Part shown: piece after piece, positions 44,019 to 52,857 of the stretch
Layout of the letters: every line of letters starts with the position of its first letter
Numbering within the stretch: position 1 is the stretch's first letter
Source: W0P28-013 sp051878315
GTDB lineage: Bacteria; Bacteroidota; Bacteroidia; Bacteroidales; Paludibacteraceae
Assembly (NCBI GenBank): GCA_051878315.1
Contig: JBJEJW010000013.1
Span: forward strand, 1-64,000
DNA length: 64,000 nucleotides
Reading direction: 5' to 3'
Translations under genes and position numbers: made by a program
Notes under the pieces: model-generated
Seen by the model: only the letters and a program-made list of their open reading frames with translations
What the model was told of the DNA's origin: nothing
Databases searched by the model: none

Positions 44019-44055
44019 GTAGGGGCGTCGCTTGCGGCGTCCCTGCGTTTTTTCT
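44019..44055 (+). terminator. Terminator-like palindromic element
   Basis: An AGGGGCGTCGC / GCGGCGTCCCT stem followed by GCGTTTTTTCT. It is nested in a larger inverted repeat (GTAGGGGCG at 44019 with CGTCCCTAC at 44073-44081), related to the hairpin at 58184-58207. Confidence 0.6.
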
Positions 44056-44106
44056 CTATCGGACGCTCCGATACGTCCCTACAAACTATTTCAACATTTT
44101 TTCGCA

Positions 44107-44145
44107 GCCTATGCCATATTTTGGCATAGGCAATAACTACCTTTG
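44107..44145 (+). promoter_or_regulatory. Perfect operator-promoter upstream of the leader ORF
   Basis: A perfect 10-bp inverted repeat, GCCTATGCCA-N5-TGGCATAGGC (44107-44131), then after 6 bp the -7 box TACCTTTG (44138-44145). Spacing is identical to 40134-40171. A degenerate copy lies at 44314-44338 in the WYL gene promoter. Confidence 0.7.
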
Positions 44146-44166
44146 TATCGCAAAACAAACAAAAAA

Positions 44167-44346
44167 ATGAACAAAAGCATTCTACAATCCGATTACAAAA
44201 TTGTGTCCGCATACAATAGATTGCAATTATCGAACGCAAGCGTTCGCAAACAACATCCGACAACTAACAACAACTTTAGAGCAAATTATCGCTTTGAGCC
44301 GAAATTATGCATAGACTATGCCAAAAAATTGCATATCTTTGCATGA
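44167..44346 (+). CDS. Small 59-aa ORF upstream of the WYL regulator
   Basis: A 59-aa ORF starting 21 bp after the TACCTTTG box. It is rich in Asn, Lys, Tyr and Arg, with no membrane segment and one Cys. It ends over the -7 region of the next promoter. It could be a leader peptide or a small protein co-regulated with the WYL gene; no homology is recognised. The strong upstream operator-promoter is the main support. Confidence 0.35.
   Translation: MNKSILQSDYKIVSAYNRLQLSNASVRKQHPTTNNNFRANYRFEPKLCIDYAKKLHIFA
44314..44341 (+). promoter_or_regulatory. Promoter of the WYL gene with overlapping operator
   Basis: The left half GACTATGCCA (44314-44323, 9 of 10 like the 44107 repeat), a 5-bp spacer, and a degenerate right half beginning TTGCATA (44329-44338) that overlaps the -7 box TATCTTTG (44334-44341). 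Overlap with the -7 element would suit autorepression. Confidence 0.55.
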
Positions 44347-44372
44347 CTTTTATCGAAGAATCGCACACAACT

Positions 44373-45290
44373 ATGGCAAACAACATTTTCAACCGTTACA
44401 TTTGGCTGGTCGATACGATTTCGCGCGCCAAACAGATTACTTACGAGGAGATCAACGAGCAGTGGCAACGCAACGAGAGCCTTAATCCGAAAGGCGAAAA
44501 TTTGGCGTTGCGCACATTTCACAACCACCGCATGGCCATCGAGGAGTTGTTCGACATCAACATCGAATGCAATCCGCACAACGGCTACCGTTACTACATC
44601 GAAAACGCCGAAGACCTGAAACGCAACGATTTGCGCACGTGGCTCATCAACACCTTTGCCGTAAACAATCTGATACACGAAAGTTATCACCTCAAACAGC
44701 GCATTCTGTTTGAATACATTCCGTCAGGGCAACAATTTCTGACACCCATCATTGCAGCCATGCGCGATGGTCGCACAATCACATTGACCTATCAGCGATT
44801 TTCGCAAAGCACACCGACCACATTCGAAGCCGAGCCGTGGTGCGTAAAGGTCTGCCGGCAGCGTTGGTACATGGTGGCCAGGTGCATCGCCTACGACAAT
44901 CCGCGCATCTATGCACTCGACCGCATTCTCGATTTGGAAACGACCGACCATCGCTTTACGTTGCCGCCCGAGTTCGACGCCGAAGCCTACTTCAGGCATG
45001 CGTTCGGGGTAACCGTGGACGAAAACTATCCGCCCGAAACGGTCAAATTGAAAGTATACAATCAGCAAGTCTGCTATCTGCGCACACTGCCCTTGCATCA
45101 GTCGCAAACCGAAACCGAATGCGGCGACAACTACGCCGTATTCAACTACTTTTTAAGTCCGACCAACGACTTTCAACACAAATTATTGTCGATAGGCGCA
45201 TCGGTAGAAGTGCTCGAACCGCATTGGTTGCGCCAAGAAATTTGTCAAGCAGCCCGCAAAACCGTCCAACTCAACAAACGTATTCGTTAG
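44373..45290 (+). CDS. WYL-domain transcriptional regulator
   Basis: About 305 aa. The N-terminus has a winged-helix-like part (residues about 10-80: ITYEEINEQWQRN, RTFHNHRMAIEELF). The C-terminal two thirds are a WYL domain: ITLTYQRFSQS..., then ...CVKVCRQRWYMVARC..IYALDRI, in the 'W.L.AR....R.F..DRI' pattern. WYL proteins are ligand-responsive regulators, often near variable loci. I take ATG 44373 because it follows the TATCTTTG box by about 30 bp. The inverted repeats at 40134, 44107 and 44314 are candidates for its binding sites. Confidence 0.8.
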   Translation: MANNIFNRYIWLVDTISRAKQITYEEINEQWQRNESLNPKGENLALRTFHNHRMAIEELFDINIECNPHNGYRYYIENAEDLKRNDLRTWLINTFAVNNLIHESYHLKQRILFEYIPSGQQFLTPIIAAMRDGRTITLTYQRFSQSTPTTFEAEPWCVKVCRQRWYMVARCIAYDNPRIYALDRILDLETTDHRFTLPPEFDAEAYFRHAFGVTVDENYPPETVKLKVYNQQVCYLRTLPLHQSQTETECGDNYAVFNYFLSPTNDFQHKLLSIGASVEVLEPHWLRQEICQAARKTVQLNKRIR

Positions 45291-45300
45291 TTACTGATTA

Positions 45301-46302
45301 TCAGCACACTAATGCTAAAACCACATTAACGACAGCCAAAATCAAGCAGAAGAACGTAACCAGATTACGCGCCACGAGCCAACGGATAAGGAACCAATCC
45401 ATATTGTGCTGGCGATAGAGTTCAAAATTGCCCATCGGTCCCATCCACCAGCGCGGTTCGAACGGGATTTTCTTATCGTCCAAGTGCGCCGCCAGCGAAT
45501 AAATCAGATAAATACCCATCGGCAACAACGGCAATACGAACAAGTACGCCCAATGCAACTGCCCCACGGCCACGCCAACCGACAGTATGACAAACGGCAA
45601 CACATTGAACACGCCGGCAAAAAACAACATCGCACCACGCGTCCGAAGCAGACGTGCAAAAGTCATCTTACCGGCCTGCGCATCGGCTTTGAGATCGAGC
45701 ACTGCGTGCGAATAGACAATGTTGGTTGCCAGCAATCCAACCGACACCGACACCCACACGATTTCGTTATCAAACACACCGCAGACCGCATATTGCATAC
45801 CTATCATCAACAACGGACCAAACATAATGCCAATAACCAATTCGCCCAAACCATGATAGCCCAACTCGAGCGGTTTGCCCGAATAAGATATGCCCAACAG
45901 CAAGCCCGTTAACGCTATGACAGCAATTTGCCAACCGCGAAACACAAGCACCACAGCGCCGGCCACACCCGCCACTGCCAAAAAACTACAAAACGCCACC
46001 AACAATTCTTTGGGCGTAGCCTCGCCCGACTCGATGTAGTGGCACTTTTCCATGTGCGTGCGAAACCCTTCGGCCGTTACCTTTTTACGGGCTTCTACAT
46101 CGTTATGCCGATAGTCGAAATAGTCGTCGGCCAAGTTGAAACCCAGATGCGCACAAACAACGCCAAACAAAGCAATGAGAGCCAACCACCACGAAAAATC
46201 GGGGTGCGTGGCCGCCATAGCCACTGCCAACAACGACGGCAAAACACTTTGCGGCAATGCAATGTCGCGTGCATTTTTGATCCAAAATTTCAATTTATTC
46301 AT
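45301..46302 (-). CDS. menA: UbiA-family prenyltransferase, MenA-like
   Basis: A 333-aa integral membrane protein with about eight to nine helices. The two Asp-rich motifs of UbiA prenyltransferases are present: NLADDYFDYRHND (about 55-68) and DLKADAQAGKMT (about 202-213), with GISYSGKPLELGYHGLGE between them. MenA attaches the polyprenyl chain to 1,4-dihydroxy-2-naphthoate in menaquinone synthesis; Bacteroidota use menaquinone, so this is the best fit. A TATTTTTG box is at 46333-46326. Convergent with the WYL gene. Confidence 0.8.
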   Translation of the reverse strand: MNKLKFWIKNARDIALPQSVLPSLLAVAMAATHPDFSWWLALIALFGVVCAHLGFNLADDYFDYRHNDVEARKKVTAEGFRTHMEKCHYIESGEATPKELLVAFCSFLAVAGVAGAVVLVFRGWQIAVIALTGLLLGISYSGKPLELGYHGLGELVIGIMFGPLLMIGMQYAVCGVFDNEIVWVSVSVGLLATNIVYSHAVLDLKADAQAGKMTFARLLRTRGAMLFFAGVFNVLPFVILSVGVAVGQLHWAYLFVLPLLPMGIYLIYSLAAHLDDKKIPFEPRWWMGPMGNFELYRQHNMDWFLIRWLVARNLVTFFCLILAVVNVVLALVC

Positions 46303-46354
46303 GCAACATCAGTTTTTATCGGCGACAAAAATACATTTTTTTTTGCACATAAAA

Positions 46355-46378
46355 AAATCCCGTCCAGCGACGGGATTT
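46355..46378 (-). terminator. Intrinsic terminator of the 46405 gene
   Basis: A perfect 10-bp stem, AAATCCCGTC / GACGGGATTT, with a CAGC loop. On the minus strand it is followed by a T-run, 27 bp after the stop of the lipoprotein gene. Confidence 0.85.
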
Positions 46379-46404
46379 ACCACGGGAAAACAAACCCGTT
46401 TTGG

Positions 46405-47229
46405 TTAATACGTTTCGGTTATACCACGATACGTAATTTCTTTCGACGTACCGGCATAAGCGACCGCCACATCAAGCGTTTCGCCGGTGCCGAGTTGATG
46501 CGCCGTGATTTGCACCTTACCGGTTTCAAATCGGTCAGGATTGTACAACGAGCGCACCGTTAATCTGTCCATTTCGTAAACCAGCGCCACATTCTGTTCG
46601 AGTAGAAAAACACCCTTACCCGACAGCACATAACGTGTTGTGTACAAGTTTGAAACAAGCGTATCGTTCTGTTGTTGCAACTGCCATTCCGCCGCAAAAG
46701 CGTCGGTGACGTCAGAGGTAGCGTTGTTGGCGATTGTCCATGTGCGTTCGGCCGTACACGTCATCGTAACCGGCGTATTTGCCGCCACTTGCCCGATGTC
46801 GGATGCACAGGAAGTCACACGACCGGAGTCGTAATACATTTTTTGACCGATAATCAAGTTATTATCAGCATTGAGTATCAATGTCCACGTAGCGTCCACA
46901 TCGGTCAACCGATGATTATCGATAACGACGATATGCGGCATCGCACCATGATAACGCTGCAACACAAACAGCGTATCGCCCACCGACTCGAACACTGCAT
47001 AATCGGCAAATTGCGAAGCCATCTGCACACGCGTCAAACTATCGCCGTACAAAAGTGCATTCATATCAAACATTTCGGCTATAAACTCACTCGTCATCGA
47101 CCGCGCGCACAAATACCACCGATTTTCGATTTCCCAACCGCGTTGCGTGCGATGTACCGGCACATTCTGTTCGCACGCCGTGAGCAGCAACACCGCCAAA
47201 AAACTACAAATATACAGACTCTTTTTCAT
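46405..47229 (-). CDS. Lipoprotein of unknown function
   Basis: A 274-aa predicted lipoprotein. The signal peptide has a lipobox LLTAC (Cys about 19). The rest is mostly predicted beta structure with a regular rhythm (VVIDNHRLTDVDATWTLILNADNNLIIG) and two further Cys at about 42 and 141. I do not recognise a family. It follows the OMP gene 47263-47919 by 33 bp, so the two are probably co-expressed. Confidence 0.6.
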   Translation of the reverse strand: MKKSLYICSFLAVLLLTACEQNVPVHRTQRGWEIENRWYLCARSMTSEFIAEMFDMNALLYGDSLTRVQMASQFADYAVFESVGDTLFVLQRYHGAMPHIVVIDNHRLTDVDATWTLILNADNNLIIGQKMYYDSGRVTSCASDIGQVAANTPVTMTCTAERTWTIANNATSDVTDAFAAEWQLQQQNDTLVSNLYTTRYVLSGKGVFLLEQNVALVYEMDRLTVRSLYNPDRFETGKVQITAHQLGTGETLDVAVAYAGTSKEITYRGITETY

Positions 47230-47262
47230 ACGAATATCCTCCCGAAATAAAGCATTAAACCA

Positions 47263-47919
47263 TTAGAAACGAGCGCCAACGCCAATATTGACAAAGCCTT
47301 TGTGGCCGACGCCGATTTCGGCCGTTCCATACACGCGATTGCCCACACGCACGCCAAGCGCCGTCAGTTGAAACGCCGGTAACACGGCATCGAGGCGCGG
47401 TTTCGAGTCGAGATAATCGCGCTCAACAGCAAAAAGCACACCCAACGACACGCCCGAATACAATCCAACCACGGGACGATCGAGATACTGAAACCGTATC
47501 GACGGCAAAACGGACAACTGCGTCATATCGGTTTTCCCGACAAACTCATCGGTAACGCGGTCGTATTGACGGCTGTATTTTCCCCCATAATAGACTTCGA
47601 CACCAAGATGTAGCCAATATTTGATGGCATAGCGATAGTTGACAGCAAACGACGGCAATATAGCCGCAGTACGCGTATAGACATCGGGTGTAAACCAAGC
47701 GCCGGGATTCCCAACAAAAGGGTCACCCATGTCGCAGAAACCGAAATAGCCGCCAAACCACCCGTTCATCAGCGGGTCGCCCACCGAGAACTGCACATAA
47801 TGGCGCGGAATGTCGCGTACGACAATCGCGTCGTCGTCGCTATCGGCAGCGCGCGCCACCGACACACAGCCGCACAAAACGGCTGCCAACAACAGCATTT
47901 TTTTTGAATAATTTTTCAT
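47263..47919 (-). CDS. Outer-membrane beta-barrel protein
   Basis: A 218-aa protein with a signal peptide (1-25, ending ARA) and a small barrel-like body: alternating strands such as HYVQFSVGDPLM, YAIKYWLHLGVEVYYGG, VVGLYSGVSLGVLFAVE, ending in Phe (IGVGARF), the usual terminal residue of outer-membrane barrels. No specific family recognised. First gene of the pair with the lipoprotein downstream. Confidence 0.65.
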   Translation of the reverse strand: MKNYSKKMLLLAAVLCGCVSVARAADSDDDAIVVRDIPRHYVQFSVGDPLMNGWFGGYFGFCDMGDPFVGNPGAWFTPDVYTRTAAILPSFAVNYRYAIKYWLHLGVEVYYGGKYSRQYDRVTDEFVGKTDMTQLSVLPSIRFQYLDRPVVGLYSGVSLGVLFAVERDYLDSKPRLDAVLPAFQLTALGVRVGNRVYGTAEIGVGHKGFVNIGVGARF

Positions 47920-48018
47920 AACCGCCTAAAAATAAGAGATTGTTTTCATAAAAGATGATGCTTCGAACACCCAAAACGTTGCAAAAATCGTACAAAAAAA
48001 ATGACAAAAAAACAACCA

Positions 48019-48050
48019 TTTGCAACATATCGCAAAATTTACTACCTTTG
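48019..48050 (+). promoter_or_regulatory. Promoter of cysS
   Basis: TTTG (48019-48022), 20 bp, TACCTTTG (48043-48050), the full consensus. It lies inside the longest reading frame and therefore fixes the true cysS start at ATG 48082. Confidence 0.85.
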
Positions 48051-48081
48051 TGGGTTGATTTATTGCACAATCTTGTTTGAT

Positions 48082-49545
48082 ATGGAAACTGCGCTTTTTA
48101 TTTACAATACGCTGACGCGTTGCAAAGAGTTATTCAAACCGCTGCATGCGCCGCACGTCGGTTTGTACGTTTGCGGTCCGACCGTCTATGGCGACGGACA
48201 CCTCGGTCATGCACGCCCGGCCATCACGTTCGATGTGTTATTTCGTTACCTGACACACCTCGGTTACAAAGTGCGCTATGTGCGCAACATCACCGATGTC
48301 GGTCATTTGGAACACGATGCCGATGAGGGTGAAGACAAGATAGCAAAAAAAGCACGCCTCGAAAAACTCGAACCGATGGAAGTGGTGCAACACTACACAC
48401 TGCGCTATCACAAAGCCATGGAACAACTGAATGTGTTGCCACCGAGTATCGAGCCACACGCATCGGGACATATTATCGAACAAATTGCGTTTGTGCAAAA
48501 AATTCTCGATGCAGGCTACGCCTATGTCAGCGAGGGATCGGTCTATTTCGATGTCGAAAAGTATAACAAAGAGCACCACTACGGCAAACTATCGGGGCGC
48601 AACATCGATGAGTTACTCGAAACAACACGCGAGCTCGACGGACAAACCGAGAAACGGCGCAGCATTGATTTCGCATTATGGAAAAAAGCCGCGCCCGAAC
48701 ACATCATGCACTGGCCAAGCCCGTGGAGCGAAGGTTTCCCCGGATGGCACATGGAATGTTCGGCCATGGGTACTAAATACCTCGGCGAAGAATTTGACAT
48801 ACACGGTGGCGGCATGGATTTAATGTTTCCGCACCACGAATGTGAAATAGCCCAAAGCGTGGCTGCGCTCGGCCACGAAACCGTGCATTATTGGATGCAC
48901 AACAACATGATAACCATCAATGGACAAAAGATGGGCAAGTCGCTTGGCAACTTCATCACGCTCGACGAATTTTTCACCGGTTCGCATCCACTGCTGACAC
49001 AGGCTTATGCGCCAATGACCATTCGTTTTTTCATTCTGCAAGCACACTACCGTTCGACTATCGATTTCAGCAACGAAGCATTACAAGCATCGGAAAAAGG
49101 TTTGGCGCGCCTAATGGAAGCCTACGAGCGTCTGCAAAAACTATCGCCGGCGGCGCAATCGACCATCGACGTGAAAGGCCTGCGCGACCGCTGCGAAGAG
49201 GCCATGTGCGACGACATGAACACGCCGATTGTCATCTCACACCTATTCGATGCCTGCAAAGCCATCAACACCGTGTACGACGGCAAAGGTACCATTGCGG
49301 CCGACGATTTAGAAGAGTTGAAATCCGTTTTCAAACTCTTTGTCGAAGATATTTTGGGACTGCAAACCACACCGGCCGGCAACGACAACGAAGCCTACAA
49401 AAAAGCAGTCGATTTGTTGCTCGACATACGCTTGCAAGCCAAACAAAACAAAGATTGGGCAACATCGGACAAAATACGTAACGAACTGACAGCCATCGGA
49501 TTCACCATAAAAGACACTAAAGACGGTTTCGAATGGTCAATTTGA
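48082..49545 (+). CDS. cysS: Cysteinyl-tRNA synthetase
   Basis: A 487-aa class I aminoacyl-tRNA synthetase. It shows the cysteine-binding start YVCGPTVYGDGHLGHARP (zinc Cys about 31, HIGH-like HLGH about 40-43), FPGWHMECSAM, DIHGGGMDLMFPHHECE with zinc ligands, and KMGKSLGN as KMSKS. It charges tRNA-Cys in the cytoplasm. ATG 48082 is chosen because the promoter occupies the upstream in-frame extension. It overlaps no gene; a TlpA-like gene follows 41 bp on. Confidence 0.97.
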   Translation: METALFIYNTLTRCKELFKPLHAPHVGLYVCGPTVYGDGHLGHARPAITFDVLFRYLTHLGYKVRYVRNITDVGHLEHDADEGEDKIAKKARLEKLEPMEVVQHYTLRYHKAMEQLNVLPPSIEPHASGHIIEQIAFVQKILDAGYAYVSEGSVYFDVEKYNKEHHYGKLSGRNIDELLETTRELDGQTEKRRSIDFALWKKAAPEHIMHWPSPWSEGFPGWHMECSAMGTKYLGEEFDIHGGGMDLMFPHHECEIAQSVAALGHETVHYWMHNNMITINGQKMGKSLGNFITLDEFFTGSHPLLTQAYAPMTIRFFILQAHYRSTIDFSNEALQASEKGLARLMEAYERLQKLSPAAQSTIDVKGLRDRCEEAMCDDMNTPIVISHLFDACKAINTVYDGKGTIAADDLEELKSVFKLFVEDILGLQTTPAGNDNEAYKKAVDLLLDIRLQAKQNKDWATSDKIRNELTAIGFTIKDTKDGFEWSI

Positions 49546-49586
49546 TGAGATTCGCTAATAAAAACACAAAAATAGGAGAAACAATC

Positions 49587-50681
49587 ATGAAAAAATCGTT
49601 CAAATTTCTGTCGGCAGGCATCATAGCCGCCACACTCGTCGGTTGCCAATGCAATCAGTACAAACTTGATGGTCGCGTTGGCGAGGAATGGGCCGACGGC
49701 ACAGCCTACTGCACACCGATAGGTACCAACAATCATGCCGACCCGCTGGATAGCGCGATTGTTCATGCAGACGGCACATTCGTCATGAAAGGCACCTGTA
49801 ACACACCGGCAGTCTGTGTAGTCAGCATACAGAAAGGGGATAATCGCAATGCGCTTGGTTACGTCGTGTTGGAAGCAGGTAACATTACAATCACGTCCGA
49901 CGGCGATGGTTTCCATATATCGGGCACAGAACTCAACGATCTGGCCAACACACATTTACAGGAAGCAGTGCCTTTCGAACAGCAGTTGTCGGCGCTATTC
50001 AACGAATGGTCGGTCACCGAAGACGAAAGCGCACGCAAAGCCATTGAGTACACATTCGACAGCATCGATGCCGAATATCAACAACTGAACAAACAATTCG
50101 TATTGAATAACAGCGACAATATTGTCGGCGCATTTGTGTTCACCCAAACGGATTTAAGCGATGCGGAACAAGCCGAAATACTGCAGCAAGCCGGTGCGAC
50201 ATTCAAAGCACAACCTCAAGTGCAAAAAATCGCCGAACGCATCGAACAGTTGAAAAAAGTTGCTGTTGGTCAACCATTTACCGATTTCGAAATGGACGAT
50301 CTCGATGGGAATCGTGTTAAATTGTCGGATTTTGTGGGAAAGGGTAAATATATTGTAGTCGATTTTTGGGCTTCGTGGTGCGGTCCCTGCCGCCGTTCGA
50401 TGCCGGCATTGAAAGCCTTGTACAAACAGTACAATAGTCAAATCGATATCGTAGGTGTATCGTTCGACAAAAACGATACGGCTTGGAAAGAATGCGTCGC
50501 TACGCTCGAATTGCCTTGGCATCACATGTCCGATTTGAAAGGCTGGCAATCGGAAGCCGCCTCCATCTATTGTATCAACAGCATACCGCATCTGATGTTG
50601 ATAGACAATGACGGTATCATCGTGGCACGCAACCTGTACGACAACACCTTAGCCGAAAAACTGCACGAGATTTTCGACTAA
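49587..50681 (+). CDS. TlpA-like thioredoxin-fold lipoprotein
   Basis: A 364-aa lipoprotein. It has a signal peptide with lipobox LVGC. An N-terminal domain (residues about 25-120) resembles the DUF4369 domain that precedes many Bacteroidota thioredoxins. The C-terminal domain (about 225-364) is a TlpA/AhpC-type thioredoxin with VVDFWASWCGPCRRSMP, the redox pair Cys about 264/267, and a cis-Pro-like NSIPHLMLID. It probably reduces or reshuffles disulfides in envelope proteins. ATG 49587 follows an AGGAGA-like sequence; the 18-codon longer frame has no signal peptide at its start. Confidence 0.85.
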   Translation: MKKSFKFLSAGIIAATLVGCQCNQYKLDGRVGEEWADGTAYCTPIGTNNHADPLDSAIVHADGTFVMKGTCNTPAVCVVSIQKGDNRNALGYVVLEAGNITITSDGDGFHISGTELNDLANTHLQEAVPFEQQLSALFNEWSVTEDESARKAIEYTFDSIDAEYQQLNKQFVLNNSDNIVGAFVFTQTDLSDAEQAEILQQAGATFKAQPQVQKIAERIEQLKKVAVGQPFTDFEMDDLDGNRVKLSDFVGKGKYIVVDFWASWCGPCRRSMPALKALYKQYNSQIDIVGVSFDKNDTAWKECVATLELPWHHMSDLKGWQSEAASIYCINSIPHLMLIDNDGIIVARNLYDNTLAEKLHEIFD

Positions 50682-50716
50682 CCCAACGATTGAACATGCA
50701 CCACGCTTTGTAACAG

Positions 50717-52855
50717 ATGAAACAACGCATTGCCATATTGTTTTTCGGGTTGATACTCGCTGCCTGCAGCACTGCGGACAACACCGAGAGCCTATCGGCC
50801 TACTACGCCACCACGCAAGGATTAAATCAGGGCGAGTTGAAAACAGCCTTGTACAACATCATCAAAAATCCGCGCGTAGTGGGATACGACAATTTGTGGC
50901 AATATTTCCCGCAAACCGACCGCAAAGCCGATGGTACCGTGTGGGACATGTATTCCGATAACACCTACTACTTCCCTGACGACGGCACTTCGGCTGCCAC
51001 CGGCATGGATAAAGAACATGCATTCCCGAAAAGTTGGTGGACATCGGATTTCAAAGCCGACTATTTCGATTGTTATAGCGACTTGTTCAATCTGAACCCC
51101 GCCGATGCTGCTGCCAACCAACAAATAAAAAGCGCACTCCCCATGGCCGAAATTGACATTAGCGTAACGGCCGACAATGGTGTTGTGCGCAAAGGCACCA
51201 GCACACTGCACGGAGCCTATCCAGAATCGCAACCGCACACGGCGTGGGAACCGGCCGACGAATACAAAGGCGATTTCGCGCGTACCTATATGTATGTAGT
51301 AACATGTTACGAATTCATTTCGTACGCATCCAATTCAAACGGACCGGCATGGTCGAGTACATCGGGCGCAAGCACTCAAATAACGTGGAACAGCAGCGAT
51401 ACCTATCCTCTATTGACCGATTGGACTGCCCAAATGCTGCTCGAATGGCATCACAACGACCCTGTCAGCGAGAAAGAATTGAACCGTAACGAAATCATTT
51501 ACAGCATACAAGGGAATAGAAATCCGTTTATCGACTGTCCCGATTTTGCCGACTACATTTGGGGCGACAAAAAAAATGAACCGTTTGATATTGCACTGAT
51601 TACAGGCAAAGCCTTCTTCAGCATGCCGAAAAACGGCGAAAAATACGCATTCAAAGGCGACAGCATCAATACCACACAACGGTTGAAAATGCAGTTCAGG
51701 GCTAACAATGTGTCGCAACCTATTGCATTGCAAATCGTAGGCACATCCAAAGGTCAATTCTCCCTACCGCAAAGCAGCCTGACCGCCGCCGAAGCCACCA
51801 ATGGTGCCATTCTAACATTAGAATACACATCGAGCATACCGGCACGCGATACCGTTCAGTTGTATCTCGTCAGCGACGAATTGGCAGCACCGGTCGTCAT
51901 CACACTGACCGCTGAAGCATTCGACACATTTCGAGTACTCGAACCCATCATCACCGACAACGCTTTTACATTGCGCTGGACTGCTTCGGCCGATGCCGAC
52001 AGATATGCAATCAGTGTTTTTCAGCCACGCGATACCGGCGAAATGGCATGGATAAACATTTTGGATGAAGAATTCGTTTGGCAAAGCGTACCCGACACAT
52101 GGAGTTATTCGGTCAACAGCAAGGGGACATGCGTTGGGGTCGAACTCAATCAAAAATATGTGAAACTCGCATCAGGTTCCTACGACGGATTTATACAAAC
52201 GCCGCCTTTGTCCGTCGGCGACACCGTAATCATCAGCACTTGCGCAGCACAATACAACAATAACAGCACCGCCAATGTATCACTAACCATTGCCGCTAAC
52301 GAAATCGACATTGTCGAGCATCAAATAACAGCTGATTTTCAGATATTTACAGACACTATTATTGCCACGCAGCCTACACTTACATTCCGGTTCACTGCCA
52401 AAAAAGGCAAACAAGTCTGGCTTGATGCCGTGCGTATCGACACACACGCTGCTATCGAATCGCAAGTGCTGATACGCGACGAATTTCCGGCCACAACCAC
52501 CGACACCCACTACACCGTGAGCAACCTTGTAACCGACGAGCATTATTGGTACACCATACAACCACAAGGCGGTACCTACGACACGACATTCGGCCCGTTC
52601 GAAGTGGTAGTAACACCAACTGCCATCAAGCAGTTACAGGCCGGCAGCATTATGTGGAGCATCGGACACGATGTATTACATCTGGAACAACTGCCCGCCC
52701 ACACCGACATTATGCTATACGACCTTGCGGGACACATCATTTATACCATGCGCAAAAACACCAACTACGCTCTCGACATTCCGTTGAAGGCCTCCGGTAT
52801 ATTCATCTTGCACATAACAGGCTGTCAGCCGACCAAAATTCTCAAAACGCCTTAA
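50717..52855 (+). CDS. Secreted endonuclease I family nuclease
   Basis: A 712-aa lipoprotein-like secreted nuclease. Signal peptide with lipobox LAAC. The endonuclease I (EndA/NucM) domain spans about 35-285: MDKEHAFPKSWW with His101, SDLFNLNPADAAANQQI, LHGAYPESQPHTAWEP, and LLEWHHNDPVSEKELNRNE. Fibronectin-type or jelly-roll regions follow to about 640. The last 70 residues look like a T9SS sorting tail (IMLYDLAGHIIYTMRKNTN...GIFILHI). It likely degrades extracellular DNA or RNA for nutrition. A lipobox plus a T9SS tail together is odd; one may not be used. Confidence 0.85.
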   Translation: MKQRIAILFFGLILAACSTADNTESLSAYYATTQGLNQGELKTALYNIIKNPRVVGYDNLWQYFPQTDRKADGTVWDMYSDNTYYFPDDGTSAATGMDKEHAFPKSWWTSDFKADYFDCYSDLFNLNPADAAANQQIKSALPMAEIDISVTADNGVVRKGTSTLHGAYPESQPHTAWEPADEYKGDFARTYMYVVTCYEFISYASNSNGPAWSSTSGASTQITWNSSDTYPLLTDWTAQMLLEWHHNDPVSEKELNRNEIIYSIQGNRNPFIDCPDFADYIWGDKKNEPFDIALITGKAFFSMPKNGEKYAFKGDSINTTQRLKMQFRANNVSQPIALQIVGTSKGQFSLPQSSLTAAEATNGAILTLEYTSSIPARDTVQLYLVSDELAAPVVITLTAEAFDTFRVLEPIITDNAFTLRWTASADADRYAISVFQPRDTGEMAWINILDEEFVWQSVPDTWSYSVNSKGTCVGVELNQKYVKLASGSYDGFIQTPPLSVGDTVIISTCAAQYNNNSTANVSLTIAANEIDIVEHQITADFQIFTDTIIATQPTLTFRFTAKKGKQVWLDAVRIDTHAAIESQVLIRDEFPATTTDTHYTVSNLVTDEHYWYTIQPQGGTYDTTFGPFEVVVTPTAIKQLQAGSIMWSIGHDVLHLEQLPAHTDIMLYDLAGHIIYTMRKNTNYALDIPLKASGIFILHITGCQPTKILKTP

Positions 52856-52857
52856 CA

